DNA of 64,000 bases from Cardinalis cardinalis (GCA_014549065.1 JACDOX010000016.1:5629757-5693756), one strand, 5' to 3'; shown: positions 26,401-39,759, counted from the first letter of the stretch. Notes: generated from the letters alone by a model not told the origin. Translations and numbers: made by a program.

Positions 26401-29400
26401 GGAATCAGAGAGGACTCAACAACAGTAAGGAGAAAAACACAGAAAAAAGGAACAGAACTGGGAGCAGGAAAAAGCCAGTACAGGAGAAGGGCAGAATTCA
26501 AGCACATGAGAGGTCCCAAAGTGGAAGGACAGTGGAGGGCAGTGGTCAGTGTAATTCTGATAGAAGTTGAATGAGATATTAGAAAGGATTTGTTTTTCAA
26601 GAGATTTTTTTCTTATTGGGCAAAAATGAGGGAAGAGATGGTGCTATACAGGTGGCCTGAATAAGCTCAAAAGNTTTCAAAAATATTAAAGTGTGTGAAT
26701 AATTTTTTATTACTCTTTGTCAAACAATTTTCAGCAATAAGGTTACTTTGCCTAATTTTGCTGTGTTGATCTTTTTGAATATTCTGCCCATTCTACAATA
26801 ATAGCAGAAAAATGGAAGAGGGAGCAGACCCAAAAAAATAATATATGCTTAAAAGATTCCCATTGTATAATGTTTCATACAGGTAGACCCCATGCATCTC
26901 ATATAAAAGAGAAACTATTTTTGTATTTTTTTAAACCAAGAATTATTTATTCTGGAATTTTGTAGGCTCCTTCCTCTCTTATTCCTCCTGGTCTGATATC
27001 ATTTCATTGAAAAAGAATCTTCTACATACTTAATGGTGATTAGTTGGAAATAAAAATATGGTGGAGAGTCAAAATGGCTGGTGAGTGTCAGAGCTCNGGC
27101 AGTTGTCTCTGACAAGCATTAAAAAGTTGAGAAGGAAATTCTGTCTTTTGTTAAACTCTCATAGGTGGTTCAGAGTTGGCATTGGAATCATTCAAGTCTA
27201 CAGAAATACTGAAGAAACCAAGAAAAACTGGTCCTTCAATATTTAGCTTAAAGAATGATTGCTTGTGTGTTTCTTTATAGTTCAATTTGTCATTTCATTG
27301 AGTCTACTGGCATTATGATTTAAGAGTCTGACAGACACATTAACCTCTTAATAACAAGTTTCTCAAACTCCTTTTCCAAGCCTCTCTCTTTGATAGGACT
27401 AGAACACACAGTAAATCTTACTTTGTTCTGAGGTTTTTGACTTACCCTCAAAACATGATTAATTTATTTCTGTCTGAACCTAATAGGGCAGATTCCATTG
27501 AAAGATGACTCAAGTGGTTATCTAAAAGACAGATGAAAATTTAAAGTTCCACCTGCCTAGACTCACTAGGCTTCTGTCCAGGTGATATAAACAAAATTTC
27601 CTTTCATGAACAGAAACAAAGTACACTGAAGTAAATGTTAGACTGTCTGTAACATTTTAAAAAAGCAAAAGTTTGAGGCCATAAAATAGATTTGACTTAA
27701 ATATTGTAAGAGTTCAAAGAAACACTATTGACATGAATAAAAAGCTTTCTCCTATTCCATTAACCATCTCCCCACTCTTGATTTGGATTTTACCAATGTA
27801 AGCTTTAAGCAATGTATAAAATAGTTTGTAAAAATATCTTCTCAGGAAAGTTTGAGTTGTGTGGAAAACAATTTCTGGGGATAATCCTTTATGTGAGTTC
27901 CTCACCTTCTCACANACAAGCAGAGCTGCTGGAGCCATGTTTCTGTTAGGATTCAGGGCAGCAGTGNTAGCCTGTGAATCTGCCCTCATCAGAGCAAATA
28001 ATTCTGCAGTCCTCATGGCANTATATGGTTGAAGAAGCTTTTTGCTCCAAGAGAAAGTGGGTAGTCTCACAGAGTTCCTTTTGCTAATAAAATTGTTATT
28101 GNCTTGTGAAAGATTAAAGATTTACCCTTCTCACTTGGTCTGCAAAATAACATTGTATATTCCTACAGGTACCATGCAAGGCTTGTCCTTCTTCAGATAA
28201 TGACAACTGTTCACCTAAATCCTTACATTTCTTTCTTCTTCTGGCCTCAACTTTGGCCAAAATCTGGCTCCTAGAGATAATATTCTAAAACATGCATTTG
28301 AAAGCAGGTATTTGGAATAAGAGGTGCTAAAANGTAGAGTAAAGCAGATGGCATCCCATGATTTCCTAAGGTTTCATCTGCTGACTTGAAAAGCTCTTCA
28401 TTCAGAGTTTCTCTGCTTACAGAAATCTGATTGCAGACCATGTACCACATTTCCATGGATGCCATCAACAGCCCCAGCACTACTCTGCAGCACTGGCTGT
28501 GTCTGAAACCTCTCAAGCACCAAATGCTCAGCATTTCAGTACCAAGCCTGCAGACAGGAGTGCTGCAACCCACTCACATGGGTAATGTGAGAAATAATTA
28601 TTTAATGCTCATGAAGCAGATAGAAAATTAAAAGTGCTATAGAGTGGTTGCTATTAAAAATCTTTACAATTTGACTTTGCAATCACATTACGTTATCACT
28701 GTATTCCCCTTTTGCTCAGTACAGGAACATTTAGGGAATACTTCAAATCCATAAAGACAGCAATGGCATTAATCACTTGCAAATGTAATTAAGAAAAACA
28801 ATACTGGTGATCTCTGATGATCATGAAGTANCTATTTACTAGAGCAAATACAGTTTAGGACTGAAAATGTTGCATTTTAGAATATGATTTTCTATGTCAA
28901 TTATAAATGATGTTACAAGTTCTTACTCTTCAGGCATGCCTGATTGCCTTACTGTAGATGGGAATGATCAGATTATGAAATGTTGGCCTCATTTAAAGCA
29001 GCACTGAAATACCCTCTGACTTTACTAGACAAAGTTTCATCCTCAGTCACTTGCCAAAAGCTGTAGAGGGAGTAGCTGTCACAGAAGAGAACTCATGAGT
29101 ATTCTGGTTAGAGCTGTGCAGAATATTTTTAGTGTAAATCAGAGNTCTTTAAAATGTTCCAGTTATCAAGCGAAGACCTGAAAGTGGATGGATTTTGAAA
29201 TCCATATTAATAAAAAATTGCATGAGATCTTTAAAAAATATTAATATTTTGATGAAAAAAATTTTGATCTCACATTTTACTTTTTTTCTTCAGCTTTTTG
29301 ATTTCCTTGCCAAACTTGGAAGCCAGGAGTGAAAAAAAATCTTAGTGATTTTCATACCATTCAATCTTCAGTTCATTTATGCAATCACTTGACCATGACT

Positions 29401-30563
29401 GTTTCTTATTTCAAAAGGACTCAGAGCCCTGCATTTCAGTTCACAGTTGTTCTAAGTGAAGATTTACCTTCATCTTTACTTCTTTTGGTCCGCCACCACC
29501 CAGAACAAATCCAGCAAATCCAAGATAACTGTGTCATTTGTGCTTTGTGATGTGATTCAGGGGTTGGACAGGGGAAGACAAATCTGTAGGATCCCTACTT
29601 ATAGCGTGCTGTACAGTCCAAATAGGAGCTGCAAATTTCCATTCTTTTAAGTAATTGAGCTGTACAATTGATGCTGCCAAGACAGATAAGTACCCTGTGA
29701 GCACAGAGTTGTTAACATCCCATTGCAAATGTTCAGCTGGTGCCCTAAATGGTAAAATGCAAACAGAGTGTAAATGCACCAGCCCAGAGTGGGTGTTGGG
29801 AGGGGGAATGAGGATGAATTACTGCAGTATTTTTAGATGGTAGTATTCATAGTTATTTTTGCAGTGCTAAGAGACTTTGAANCGTTTGGAGTAACTCTAT
29901 TGACATTGCACTGGGATTGCCAAGGACCAGGCACAGCTGCTTGGATGCTGTTAACACTCTAACAATGCCATTTCTCTCTCAGCATCTTTCTGCTTTGCAA
30001 AATTTCTGTGCATATTTCGTTGGGGTGATGTTTCTTTGCATTGATCCAACTTCTAGCAGCTTCTAACAACTTATTTATCACAGGATGCCAGGCAGGATTA
30101 GGGCTTGTTGCTAAGACCCCAGCAGAGCCTTCANAGCTTTCTTGTGGCTGGTAACTGCCAGGATGTGTCTTTGAGAGCATCAGCTGCAGTGGAGGAGAGG
30201 GAGGGGAAAATGCTGTTGTGGTGTGTTGTTGGGAGCAGGTAAGATGTTTGCCTTTTAATAATCTTTTTGATATTTGCAGCAGTGGTGTGGACANGTGTGG
30301 GAGTCATTCATCCAAACACCACCCACGTGCATGTAATTACACTCACAGGAACTTGTACTGCTACATGAATTAATTTAAACATTGTAGTAACTACTGTCTA
30401 ATAACACACAGGTTCCCAGGGTACTTAGAGTATTAAATTGCAGATGAGAATTCCTTGGAGAGACACAGGCTGCATATCCATTTGCTGCTCAGGAAGGGAA
30501 AAGCTCTGCTCAATGTATTGTGTGGCTGCAGCTCGAGTTCTCTGTTCTTGCTCAAGAATTGCT

Positions 30564-30566
<3 letters not shown>

Positions 30567-30597
<31 letters not shown>
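30567..30597. repeat. (AT)n microsatellite, about 15 units
   Basis: An uninterrupted alternating AT tract of 31 bases, followed by CACATGTATATAAATAC. The Tyr/Ile alternating frames read through it on both strands are artefacts of the repeat. Confidence 0.97.
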
Positions 30598-30602
<5 letters not shown>

Positions 30603-31980
30603 GTATATAAATACTTTCTAGGATCAGCAGCAAGTTCATTTGAGTCTGTCTCCATTTAAAACCTAATCAGAGGGCTATGCAATTTAATGATACTTAACAT
30701 AGATTGCTAGTGGCTGCTGCCAAAGGTGTTTTTTCTACTTTTTCACTAAATGCTGCATGTAAAAAGCAGTAATGCTCCAGTGGCAGCAGTGTGAGCCTAA
30801 CTTTAGGTTTACAAAAACATGAACATGGGAAAACAGCAACNTTTTTGCATTCTGGGCTGAAATAGTCTTTGCTGTACTTTGTTTAAATTGGCCTTAAGGA
30901 TATATTCAATAGGACTAAATGAATAGGCATTCTTCAACAAATAGTTTATGATTTTGACCNCTGAATTTTGGCTCCTGTTCCATGTTTGCTTGGAACCTTT
31001 CATCCACCCACTTTCAAAACCATGTGCCAATTCTTTCNTGTGACATTTTTAAAACAGTTTAAGAATTAGCAACAAGGACAGGATTTATCAATAGCAAAAG
31101 GGCAAGATTTCTGCAGATCTCTGAAATTGGTTGGTGGTTGCCTTAGAGTACTGCAAGTATTATTTTTTATTTCTGTGAGGTATATACAGAGGCTCCTGCA
31201 ATGCACTGCCACCAGACAGTCTAGCACATCTGGGACACTCTGAATTTCTCTGGTGCTTCTTGTCATGTTTCTTATTTAACAAGAAGGGATTGAAGATATA
31301 CCTATAATTAATGCATGAGAAGTCTGATATTAATAGATGAACTTTCTGTGCACCTTTTGTGTATTTACCCACATACTTTGGTATTCAAAAAGACAAAAAC
31401 TAGAGAGTTTTTGAGAGCGTTTTGGCTCAAGGATTGTGTTGCTACTGAGTAAACCAATCTCTCCATCTGCTGGGTCTGGGATTCTCAACTCTTAACTGTT
31501 AGGCAGGACATTTCCAACAAATAATAAATAAAAAGAGGTAAAAAATTGAACTTATTTAGTAACACACCCCAAAATTTGGCTACATGCTGCTTACTTCCTT
31601 AGTAATCCCTTAATGGACAAAGAGAAATTGAGAATGAATCTTGCTTTGTCATCTGCTCAGTCTTCCAAAACATTTGGATAAGGTTTAATGTGTACTGTTT
31701 CACAACTGCCTTAAAGGAAAAGAAACAGTTTTCAGATATCATAAAAGAAAGGTAATCTGGAGAATACCTCTGGAGTATTCTGGAAATNCAGAGAAACACT
31801 GAAATGAAAAAAACCCAACAAAAATAGCAAAACAAACTACAAACAAAAAACTCCAAGTATTTTCAGAAGTTTTTAGCTTGGGTGTAAGACAATATTTGGA
31901 GAGACCTCAGCACAACAGAGGAAGATCTGTAGCAATATTAGGTTTTAAACTTCAGGTGTGTTCAGTTTTTTCCAGTTTTT

Positions 31981-31990
31981 GGGGGGGGGG
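31981..31990. repeat. G10 homopolymer
   Basis: Ten consecutive G between a T-rich stretch and TATCATATAG. It is an isolated homopolymer; a lone G-run is not enough for an intramolecular quadruplex. Confidence 0.9.
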
Positions 31991-32254
31991 TATCATATAG
32001 ATATTTTGATTCAAACAGAACCTTTCCTCCTAAATGACCAACCTTTTNTTTCCCTATTTCTGCTTCCATTGTGAGATGTGGGGCTGGGATGAGATGCTCC
32101 TGCCAGAAAGAAATATCTACAGACCTGAGAAAACCTTCCAGCCAGTAGTTACTTTGCTCCTGTTGGTGTTAGCTGCCCTGAAATATCTGATCAAGGATTT
32201 ATATGATCAAATTGGCATCCTCCACGNCTCTTTTGCAGACTGATTCTCTTCATC

Positions 32255-32345
32255 CAGTGTTTATTGTTCATAATTAGCCATTTGTTGATCTTAATTAGAC
32301 ACACATTTTCTTGCTCTGTAATCTATGTGTGCATGCAAATTCATT
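32255..32345. promoter_or_regulatory. candidate enhancer-like patch: SOX, homeodomain and POU motifs
   Basis: In about 90 bases the plus strand holds TGTTTATTGTT, with a SOX-type ATTGTT at 32263-32268, TAATTAG at 32271-32277, TTAATTAG at 32291-32298 and the canonical octamer ATGCAAAT at 32333-32340. SOX plus POU plus homeodomain sites are characteristic of neural and early developmental enhancers in vertebrates. The surrounding sequence is non-repetitive. Whether the patch is conserved or active is unknown, and AT-rich DNA yields such cores by chance, so confidence is modest. Confidence 0.32.
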
Positions 32346-32610
32346 TCAGTTTCCCAGAAGAGGAAATAGATGAGCAAGCATTTGATATATTGTGAATTTA
32401 AGGGGTAAACCACAACTATATTGAAATAAATTGAAACATATACTTGGNTGTTTTCNGACTTTCCACATAGNTTTTGTTGGTTCTGNATATATATGTACTT
32501 AAAGCTGGGCNTCCCTTAATGAATTGGGTTATGGAAGCAGAGTAAGAATAGATGACAGGTAGAGGGAATTACAGGAAGTCAGTAAAGGAATGTGAGAGGG
32601 AAGTGAGCAG

Positions 32611-32630
32611 TGAGGTCAGTTGAGGTCAGT
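32611..32630. repeat. perfect 10-base tandem duplication
   Basis: TGAGGTCAGT occurs twice in direct succession immediately upstream of the 77-base minisatellite. This suggests local slippage at the edge of the array. Confidence 0.85.
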
Positions 32631-32645
32631 GGTCCCTGAGTGGCA

Positions 32646-32945
32646 GCTGCAGAGCCTGCATCCCCNTGNGTGCCAGCCTGCAGGGCTGGATCCTCCCCAG
32701 AGCACAGCCCAGGTGTGGATCAGCTGCAGAGCCTGCATCCCCCTGTGTGCCAGCCTGCAGGGCTGGATCCTCCCNNNNNNNNNNNNNNNNNNNNNNNNNN
32801 NNNNNNNNNNNNNNNNNNNNNNNNNNNNNNNNNNNNNNNNNNNNNNNNNNNNNNNNNNNNNNNNNNNNNNNNNNNNNNNNNNNNNNNNNNNNNNNNNNNN
32901 NNNNNNNNNNNNNNNNNNNCTGGATCCTCCCCAGGGCACAGCCCA
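32646..32945. repeat. GC-rich 77-base minisatellite with gap
   Basis: GCTGCAGAGCCTGCATCCCC starts at 32646 and again at 32723, a 77-base period. Each unit continues with TGCCAGCCTGCAGGGCTGG and ATCCTCCCCAG then AGCACAGCCCAG. A third partial unit emerges from the gap at 32920 with CTGGATCCTCCCCAGGGCAC. Apparent proteins with long undefined segments on both strands come only from the repeat and the gap. Confidence 0.93.
32775..32919. other. assembly gap of 145 Ns inside the 77-base minisatellite
   Basis: A run of N flanked on both sides by the same repeat text (ending TGGATCCTCCC on the left and resuming CTGGATCCTCC on the right), so the missing sequence is almost certainly further repeat units of unknown number. 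Confidence 0.99.
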
Positions 32946-35900
32946 GCCCTGCAGGGGGGTGAAGGGGTGTGCATCAGAGGCACTTTGTAGAGGGGAAATG
33001 GAGCGAGGCTGCCTGGCTCTGATGAGAACATTAGGCTGGAGTGATAGATTGAGCTGATATTACTCAGGTAGAGAAGGCTTTACATCATAACAGAATGGGG
33101 AGACAAGGAGATAAAACAATACTATGCTTTGTGTCAACAAGAAATGTGAAATGTGGGAGGGAATGCGTGGAATTATAAAAAAGAATGAATGAGTTTCCTC
33201 TCCAGCACAGAAGTCTTTGTATAAAATCCATTGTTTACTGCTTGCTTCAAGACTTAGAATATATTTTCTTATGCTTTTCATCTACACTTTATTTGGGCAT
33301 ATGGAGACTGATTGAATCCTCAGTTCTTCAAACACTTAGTGCTTTGTATCATGATAATGATGCCTGCAGTGGGAATAGCAGCAATATTATAAGCAGTAGG
33401 TTTGAGGAGTAGGAGATTCCCAGACTTCCCTGCACTTTCATTTGAAAAGTTCATGNATCTTTAATAGTGAGGATCACATTGCAATTAAATACCTTACCAG
33501 TGCCAGAATGACTGTGCTGAGAAGCAGCACTCGCTCTGCAGTCTGCACAGAATTTTATTTTATGATTGATAAGATGCATCAGGTTACAGCTGTCCCTGGC
33601 TACTCATCTCAGGAGATTAGACCTGGCAGCAGTCTCAAGAAATCTGCCAGTTCATTCCTTTAGCCCAAGATCAATTAAACTAAAATTTTCCCTGAATAAT
33701 ATTTGGTCAACTTTAAGCTTTGTTTAAAAGGAAAAAAAAAAACAAACACACAAACACACAAAATAATAAAAAACCACTTCAAATAACTAAATTATATATA
33801 TGTAAATGTTTATTTAGGGGACAAGAAGAGATAGGTAACATTGGTTTTTTAATAAGAAACTCATCTGAAATTTATCCTTTCCTCTTTCCTCTCCTATTTT
33901 ACCAACTGTTTTGGAAGTCAAATTCACATGCTTTTGTATATATGTCTAGCCTCCTGTCAGGTTTTGTCACCTTTTAGATTTTTTTGGTATTTCAGTGTTT
34001 TCCTTAAACTGCCTATTCAAATTGGACTTAGGTATTGTTTTTAGTTCAAGTCTAAATGAAGCCATTTAGATATTGATAAATATGGGTTTAAATATACACT
34101 TTAGTGTATTTTTTGTAACATGATGAATGAAACAAGAGGAAAACACATTGGTTTGCTCAACTAAAAGATGATCAGACACCTCATAATNCAATCCAAAGAT
34201 ATTCCTAGAAGTAGGTAAGAGGAAGAGTAGCTGTTACATCCAGAGTATTATTTTTGAATATTTAATATGGAACTCTGAAAATTACATCCACTTTTTGTCT
34301 GCTCAGTTTGGTTTTCTCAGGTTTCATTTGTGCAGTAAACTTTGTAGAAGTTTTATTCACAGTGGGTATGATCCAGCCCTGGAGCTAAACAAGACTTTTC
34401 CTGCATCTCAAACTTTTGATTGTGTAGGTTTTGCCAGGAGAGAGTCAGAGCACATAAGCAGGGAAACTCTCCCTCCTGTATCCTCCACAGCCCCCAAGCA
34501 GAGCAGAGGAAATAACTGAATTCTCCTGTCCTTCAGTTGTCAGTAAATATCTGAAACCATTTGAGAAAGTTCTGGATCCTTTTTCAGAACTTCCANGAGG
34601 AAGTTTACAGCCCTTGCACCCATGGAACACTTGTAAGGAAGTGGGGTAACACTTGTAAGGATATGGCATTAAAGAAGGGGGTATGTAATAGAAGAATTTA
34701 GGAGGATTTCTTTTGGAGGAGAAAAAAAGAAAATACATTCTGGGTTAAAGCAGAGAGGGCTTATTTGTGCCAGCACTCTATGACACACATCTGCCTACAG
34801 GGGATGCCCAGGGCAGAGCAGGACAAGGGAATGTTGGGGTGGTCATTCAAAACTCCCCAGTGCTCCAGCAGCTGGTGGCCTTGTNGCTTCTGTAGAGAGA
34901 AAAATGTTTCAACCCCACCTCATTTATTTCTGGATAGGATTGAGTGAATGAAGCAGGGTGTTGCAGGAATAAAAAATAATGTCCTCCTGCTTAGTGACCT
35001 GGAGAATTGTTTTTCTGCGTGCTCCTGGCACCCAGTAATTCTGTGCTGGTTACTAAACCTACACTTGATAAGGGTTTGCNTGAGCTGTGAACACCCTGGA
35101 CATGTGACTTGGAATGCAATGCACACCAATGCTGAATGGAGAAAATTCTTCTGCCTTGGATATATAAAGTACAATATAGCACTAAATCAGATTGTGGATT
35201 TCTGGCATTNCATCTGCTATCTCTGGAAAGGAATATCAATATGCACTTATCTCAGATAGTTGTTATGAATGTGTAGTGCAGGAACTAATGTCTGATGAGT
35301 GTCACAGAAAGGCTCTGAAGAAATTAATCATTTTGTCCAGTCTGGGTTAAAATAGTGTACAATAAACAAGGCACACTACCATACAGTAAACAGCAGGGGT
35401 AAAGCTGATAATATTGAATAAGTGTCAGCAAGTGATTTATTTGCATCTTGTGCACTGATTAATGGTAGGTTTTTTCAGAAATAATGTGAGGTTTTATCAC
35501 ATGAAGACTGTGATTTGAACTGGGTATGTGAAAGTAGGCTATCTGAATCATGATGTTTCCTAATTTTAGGTGCCCATTTCTGACATTTTAGTGATATGTG
35601 CAGGTTGCGTCCTTGTGAGACCCACAATCATTTCATATGGTCTTAAATATCTCTGGTCCTTACTANTTCAGCTCTTTCTATCACCTTGAATAGCAGCAAA
35701 CTTTTTAAGAAAGCAATTTTACTGGAGGATCATGTCAACATGCAAGTCCTATAAGGCCTAACTAGGCAGTATAGCAACTTCATCATCACTGGCATCAGAT
35801 TTTCTTCTCATGTATAGAAAAAGAAAAAACAGAAAGAAAAAATCCCCAAGCAAAACCCTAAAATTAGAAACACATGAACTTGGAGCAGAAAGATACAAGT

Positions 35901-38900
35901 TTTTTGCTGTTATGACTCTATTACAGTCATGCAGCAACAACAGAGGAGAGTGTGATATTCAATCTGTACATAGAAAAGTGACTTTCTCTTGTGAGTCACG
36001 TCTGGAAAGAGAACTCAGCAACTCACTGGCATTATCAGTAAAGCAGCATTTTATCAAATGAGTCTGTTGGCTTTTTCACACAAGGAGAAGTGTGAATTTC
36101 CCAAAGGTCTGGTGGTTTGGAAGGTGCTATTTAGATTTATTCCCATCATTATGTTAGACTTAGTCTGCATCATGCAGCCAGGCCCCAGGTAAATGGGAGC
36201 TCTCTGGGGGGAAGTCAGGAGCCTGATGAGTTTCAAAGGCTTATTTGCCCAAATACTCTGGTGAATAGGAATCTAGAGCTGCAGTATTTATTTTTGTAAA
36301 GTCAAAAAAATAAATCCTCAACTGAAGACCTAAGAAAACAAGAAAAGAAATAGGATTTATTGTAAAGTCCCTGAAGGAACTAGCCACTGGCTTTACCTTC
36401 ATTGGCACAGCAGCACAGCATCCTGTGGGGATTTGTGTGCATTTCTACCTTTTGAGGCCAAATTTAGTGACAGGAGATGTGGTGGCTTTTTCACAATAGC
36501 AAGGATTTGCTCAGAAAACAGTATAGAAATTACATATTTACCAGCCAGAAGTTTCAACAGTTGTACGCATTTTATTTTGGTCATGTCTGCAGCAAGCACA
36601 TAAGTTTGTTTCCAAGTTATGTTGGAAACATTTCTTATTAACACAATCACCAAGAACCTGTAGTGAGGGTTCTAAAGCATATTCAGGCCCTTGGATTCAT
36701 ACTAATGTTAATAAACTCCAAGAAAATATTAGCACCCTTTCCAAAATGACCAGTACTGATTAGGAAAAAGGAAATAATTTCACCACTTTATTTGAGAGGC
36801 TGTACTTTTAATAATGGAGTTTTATTGGATTTATATAATGGAATGTGATGTGACATTTTTTAAAAAATATTATTGAGGCCTGGTTGAAAGCCTGATNGAG
36901 TGAACAACAGTTTCTCTGTTGACATCTTTAGGCTTTGGTCCTTGAGTACTCTTCAAAATCATATGACACACAAAGTGAAATCCATTATTTCCTCTTGAGT
37001 TCTTCTGAACCCTTCCAAGTGAAAGTGCATCATCTTCAAAGTTCCCTTTCCAGAGCTCAAACTGTGAAAAGCCCCACACATTATGGCCTAAGACAAGCTG
37101 ATACATATTTGTCTCCTTAACAAGTTAAGGAGGATCCAGGTTTTTTGCTTACTTTGAGAATCATGTCATTTTCATATAAAACTCTGAATCAGAGGGGCTT
37201 GGAGCCAACACCCTCTGATGCTGAGCACCATTATTGTAATCAGGGGCTGTCAGCAGAGGCAGCTCCTGTGCCAGGCAGCCAGGGGAGGGGATGCAAAGGG
37301 GGTGGTGTGACCNTGGCAGCAGCACACACCACATCCATCACCACGAGGGTGGGCAGCAATCTGCCTCTGGGTTCAGTGNTGGACACCCTGACCTTGGTGT
37401 GAAAATGCTCTGTTCCTGCGTTCAAAGCTATGCAGTGAATATGTTGGACAACATAAAAAAAAAAAAAGATAAATTTCAATGAGATCTCAAACTTTTGTTA
37501 CTTTGCTTGTCATCTGACTCAAAGTTTAATCACTGTTATCTGGTCTGAGTTCCTGTAGATAAAATGCTGCTATGTGTTTAGAATGAAAAATATTTTGAAA
37601 ATTTTGAATCTCTACGGATCCATAATTTTAAACAAGTTTTGAATAGTAATACTGACAAGCACACACACACACGTAAATACTTTGCAGTGTGCATTAACCC
37701 AGCCTGCTCGTACCCCCTCCTTCCTTTATACACTGACACTGCTACCTAGTGAGTATATTCCACAGTTAAAATGAAATGGTTCAGATGTCTAATAGTAATT
37801 GTGAGTCATTCCTCCTCTCCATAATGTGGAGTACAGAGAATAAATATACTTTTCAGGTTTGGTAGTAAACACATCATGTGGCTCTAGTTAGAAGATCATG
37901 CTCTGTGGTTTTATGGCCAATATAAACTCTCTCTATTGATTAAGCACAGTAATGTTGTTGGAGTACTGGGAAGGCATTCAGTCAGTACCCACAGAAGTGT
38001 CTACATCTGGCATCACATTTGTCTCAAAGAAATTCTGCAGCACTCCGCAATACGTGAAACACTTGGAGGTATTTCAGAGCTGGGATGAGCCCTTTCTGCT
38101 GTCAAGGAACCTCTCTACAGCAATTTCAGTGATTGCTGCAGAGAAAGTTAGTGTGTGTTACTGAATGCTACGAGGCCAGTAAATAATTTAAAGTAATTAA
38201 ACTATAAAGTGGTTTATTTATAAAATATTAATGTTGAAAATTCTATTTTTTAATAAGTAAAATTTCAGTCACAGTCTTACTCCAGCAATTAGTATCTTTT
38301 TCTTAAGAAAAAATGAGAAGATGGAGTTACTAGGTTTTCATAAATTAGGGAGCTGTGCTATTAAAAATGAAGATTTTGTGTCACCTGTCTCCAGTTCTAC
38401 CCACACAGAAATTATCTGCTAGAGCTTAATAACTTAAACATTCTAAAACAAAATTCCTACAGATAAANCCTTTAGGAACAAAGCAATTATAGAAAATAAC
38501 ATTAGGCTATTGCAAATCTCACACATTGCAGGCCATTCACACCACCCGGGGCAGGAAGGACTTCCCTGGGGACAAAGATTTGCCCTACTACCAAAAAAGC
38601 AGGAAGTAGAGCTCTTTNCAGCTTTGAAAGAAAAATATTTTTTAAAATAGGTACAGAACTGCTGGAGTCTGTGAGCAGAATACCTTCCTGTAATAAGCTT
38701 CTTGGACATAGTCAATAATTTTGTTATTTNCTCTACTTTCTTGGGTTTATTTCCCCCTAGATACCACTTCACATTCCTAGCAGAAAAAAAAAAAGGTGTA
38801 ATTGAGAAAAGAGGATATTTTTCTTCTTTTCCTCTTTCTTCAACTATCCAATAGATTTTTCTTTCAGTGGAAGAAAACAATTCATGAAGATAGACAAAAT

Positions 38901-39755
38901 TATCTTCAGCTGNGTTAGTATCTGCATGAATCTCTGCAAGCTCCAAGGATGTCACTCATGCTTCAGTGATAAAAAATTGCATAATTTGGTTTTGGAGGGA
39001 CACATTAAACATCAAATTAGGNTGACAAAGAAAGGAAAAGTAAATAGCACAGTATATGTGGCTGAAAGGGTTATTTAGGTGGGCTGTGTGGTGTGAACAG
39101 GGAGTATTGGCAGAAGCAGCATGTTTGCAGCAGAGCTCAGGATTTGCTTAGCCTGGAGGTGAAGGGCTGATTTCATTTCTTTTTTTGCCAAAGAATATCC
39201 AAGTTCTCAGCAGCAACCTCATAGGAGTGTCTTAATACAGAATATTCCTTGAGAATACACAGTGATTCACATCAAGTTGCTTTCATTCTCCACTGTTCTC
39301 ACTGTTCTGTGTTGTATACAATATTTAAATATTTAATAAAGCAGAAACTGGGACCATATCCAGTAGCTACTAAGTAAAGTAAGTCCCAGAGTGACAATTT
39401 TTATTTTCCTACTTTAAATTGTGATTTACATTTATTTGATTTCGTTTTCCTTTTGATAAACAGAGTCAGAAATATTTTCTTTAATCTGGATGGTTTATTT
39501 AAAAAATATTTTAGTGGAGGAAAAATCATTTGATCAGTTCAAAATTCCCCTATTTTTATAACAACAGGATAACCCTTTCTTACCTATGATTTGTAGCCTA
39601 TTTTTTCCATCATCCAATTTGCCAGTTTAATCCTTATTTTCAGAAATGCTGATTTCAGGTTATTGTCATTAACAATTAGTAGTCCAGCTGAGAATAGGAA
39701 GATAAATATTATGTTTTTCTGAGCTTTGTCATCTGANTCACCTTTCTATGACAAA
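32946..39755. other. AT-rich unique sequence, no gene recognised
   Basis: No frame can be supported as coding. AACACTTGTAAGGA is duplicated at 34626 and 34648 (22-base period). A GC-rich patch at 37190-37400 precedes an A13 tract at 37455-37467, which superficially resembles a retroposed tail but lacks an AATAAA signal and any recognisable source. A short CA repeat lies near 37661-37673. The 170-codon minus-strand frame at 38443-38955 contains undefined residues and has no known similarity. Confidence 0.55.
37455..37467. repeat. A13 homopolymer
   Basis: Thirteen A after TTGGACAACAT. No polyadenylation signal precedes it and no duplicated target site is evident, so I treat it as a simple tract rather than a retrogene tail. 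Confidence 0.9.
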
Positions 39756-39759
39756 AAGC

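Larger units (their letters stand above)
18713..30560. other. long AT-rich unique stretch, no gene recognised
   Basis: GC-richer patches at 19190-19450, 20300-20520, 23190-23370, 25680-25910 and 26100-26260 give moderately long open frames, but none shows recognisable protein similarity and several overlap on opposite strands. The longest, on plus from 26022 to 26570 (182 codons), is discussed under findings. Homopolymers occur at 25602-25614 (T13) and 26068-26081 (T14). No transposable element could be named. Confidence 0.55.
30600..32600. other. AT-rich unique sequence, no gene recognised
   Basis: No coding frame can be supported. A G10 run stands at 31981-31990. A motif-rich patch at 32255-32345 is listed separately. 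Single undetermined bases are unusually frequent around 32448-32510. Confidence 0.6.

Noticed and set aside
30425..30659. Open frames with alternating Tyr-Ile runs
   Set aside because: They are read through the (AT)n microsatellite and have no coding meaning.
32616..33057. Proline/glycine-rich frames of 103-145 codons on both strands
   Set aside because: They span the 145-base gap and the 77-base repeat and have no independent support.
37190..37467. Possible processed pseudogene ending in an A13 tract
   Set aside because: There is no AATAAA signal, no recognisable source gene and no target-site duplication, and avian CR1 machinery rarely makes such copies.
38443..38955. 170-codon minus-strand frame
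   Set aside because: It contains several undefined residues from single Ns that may hide stops, and the predicted protein is unlike anything I recognise.
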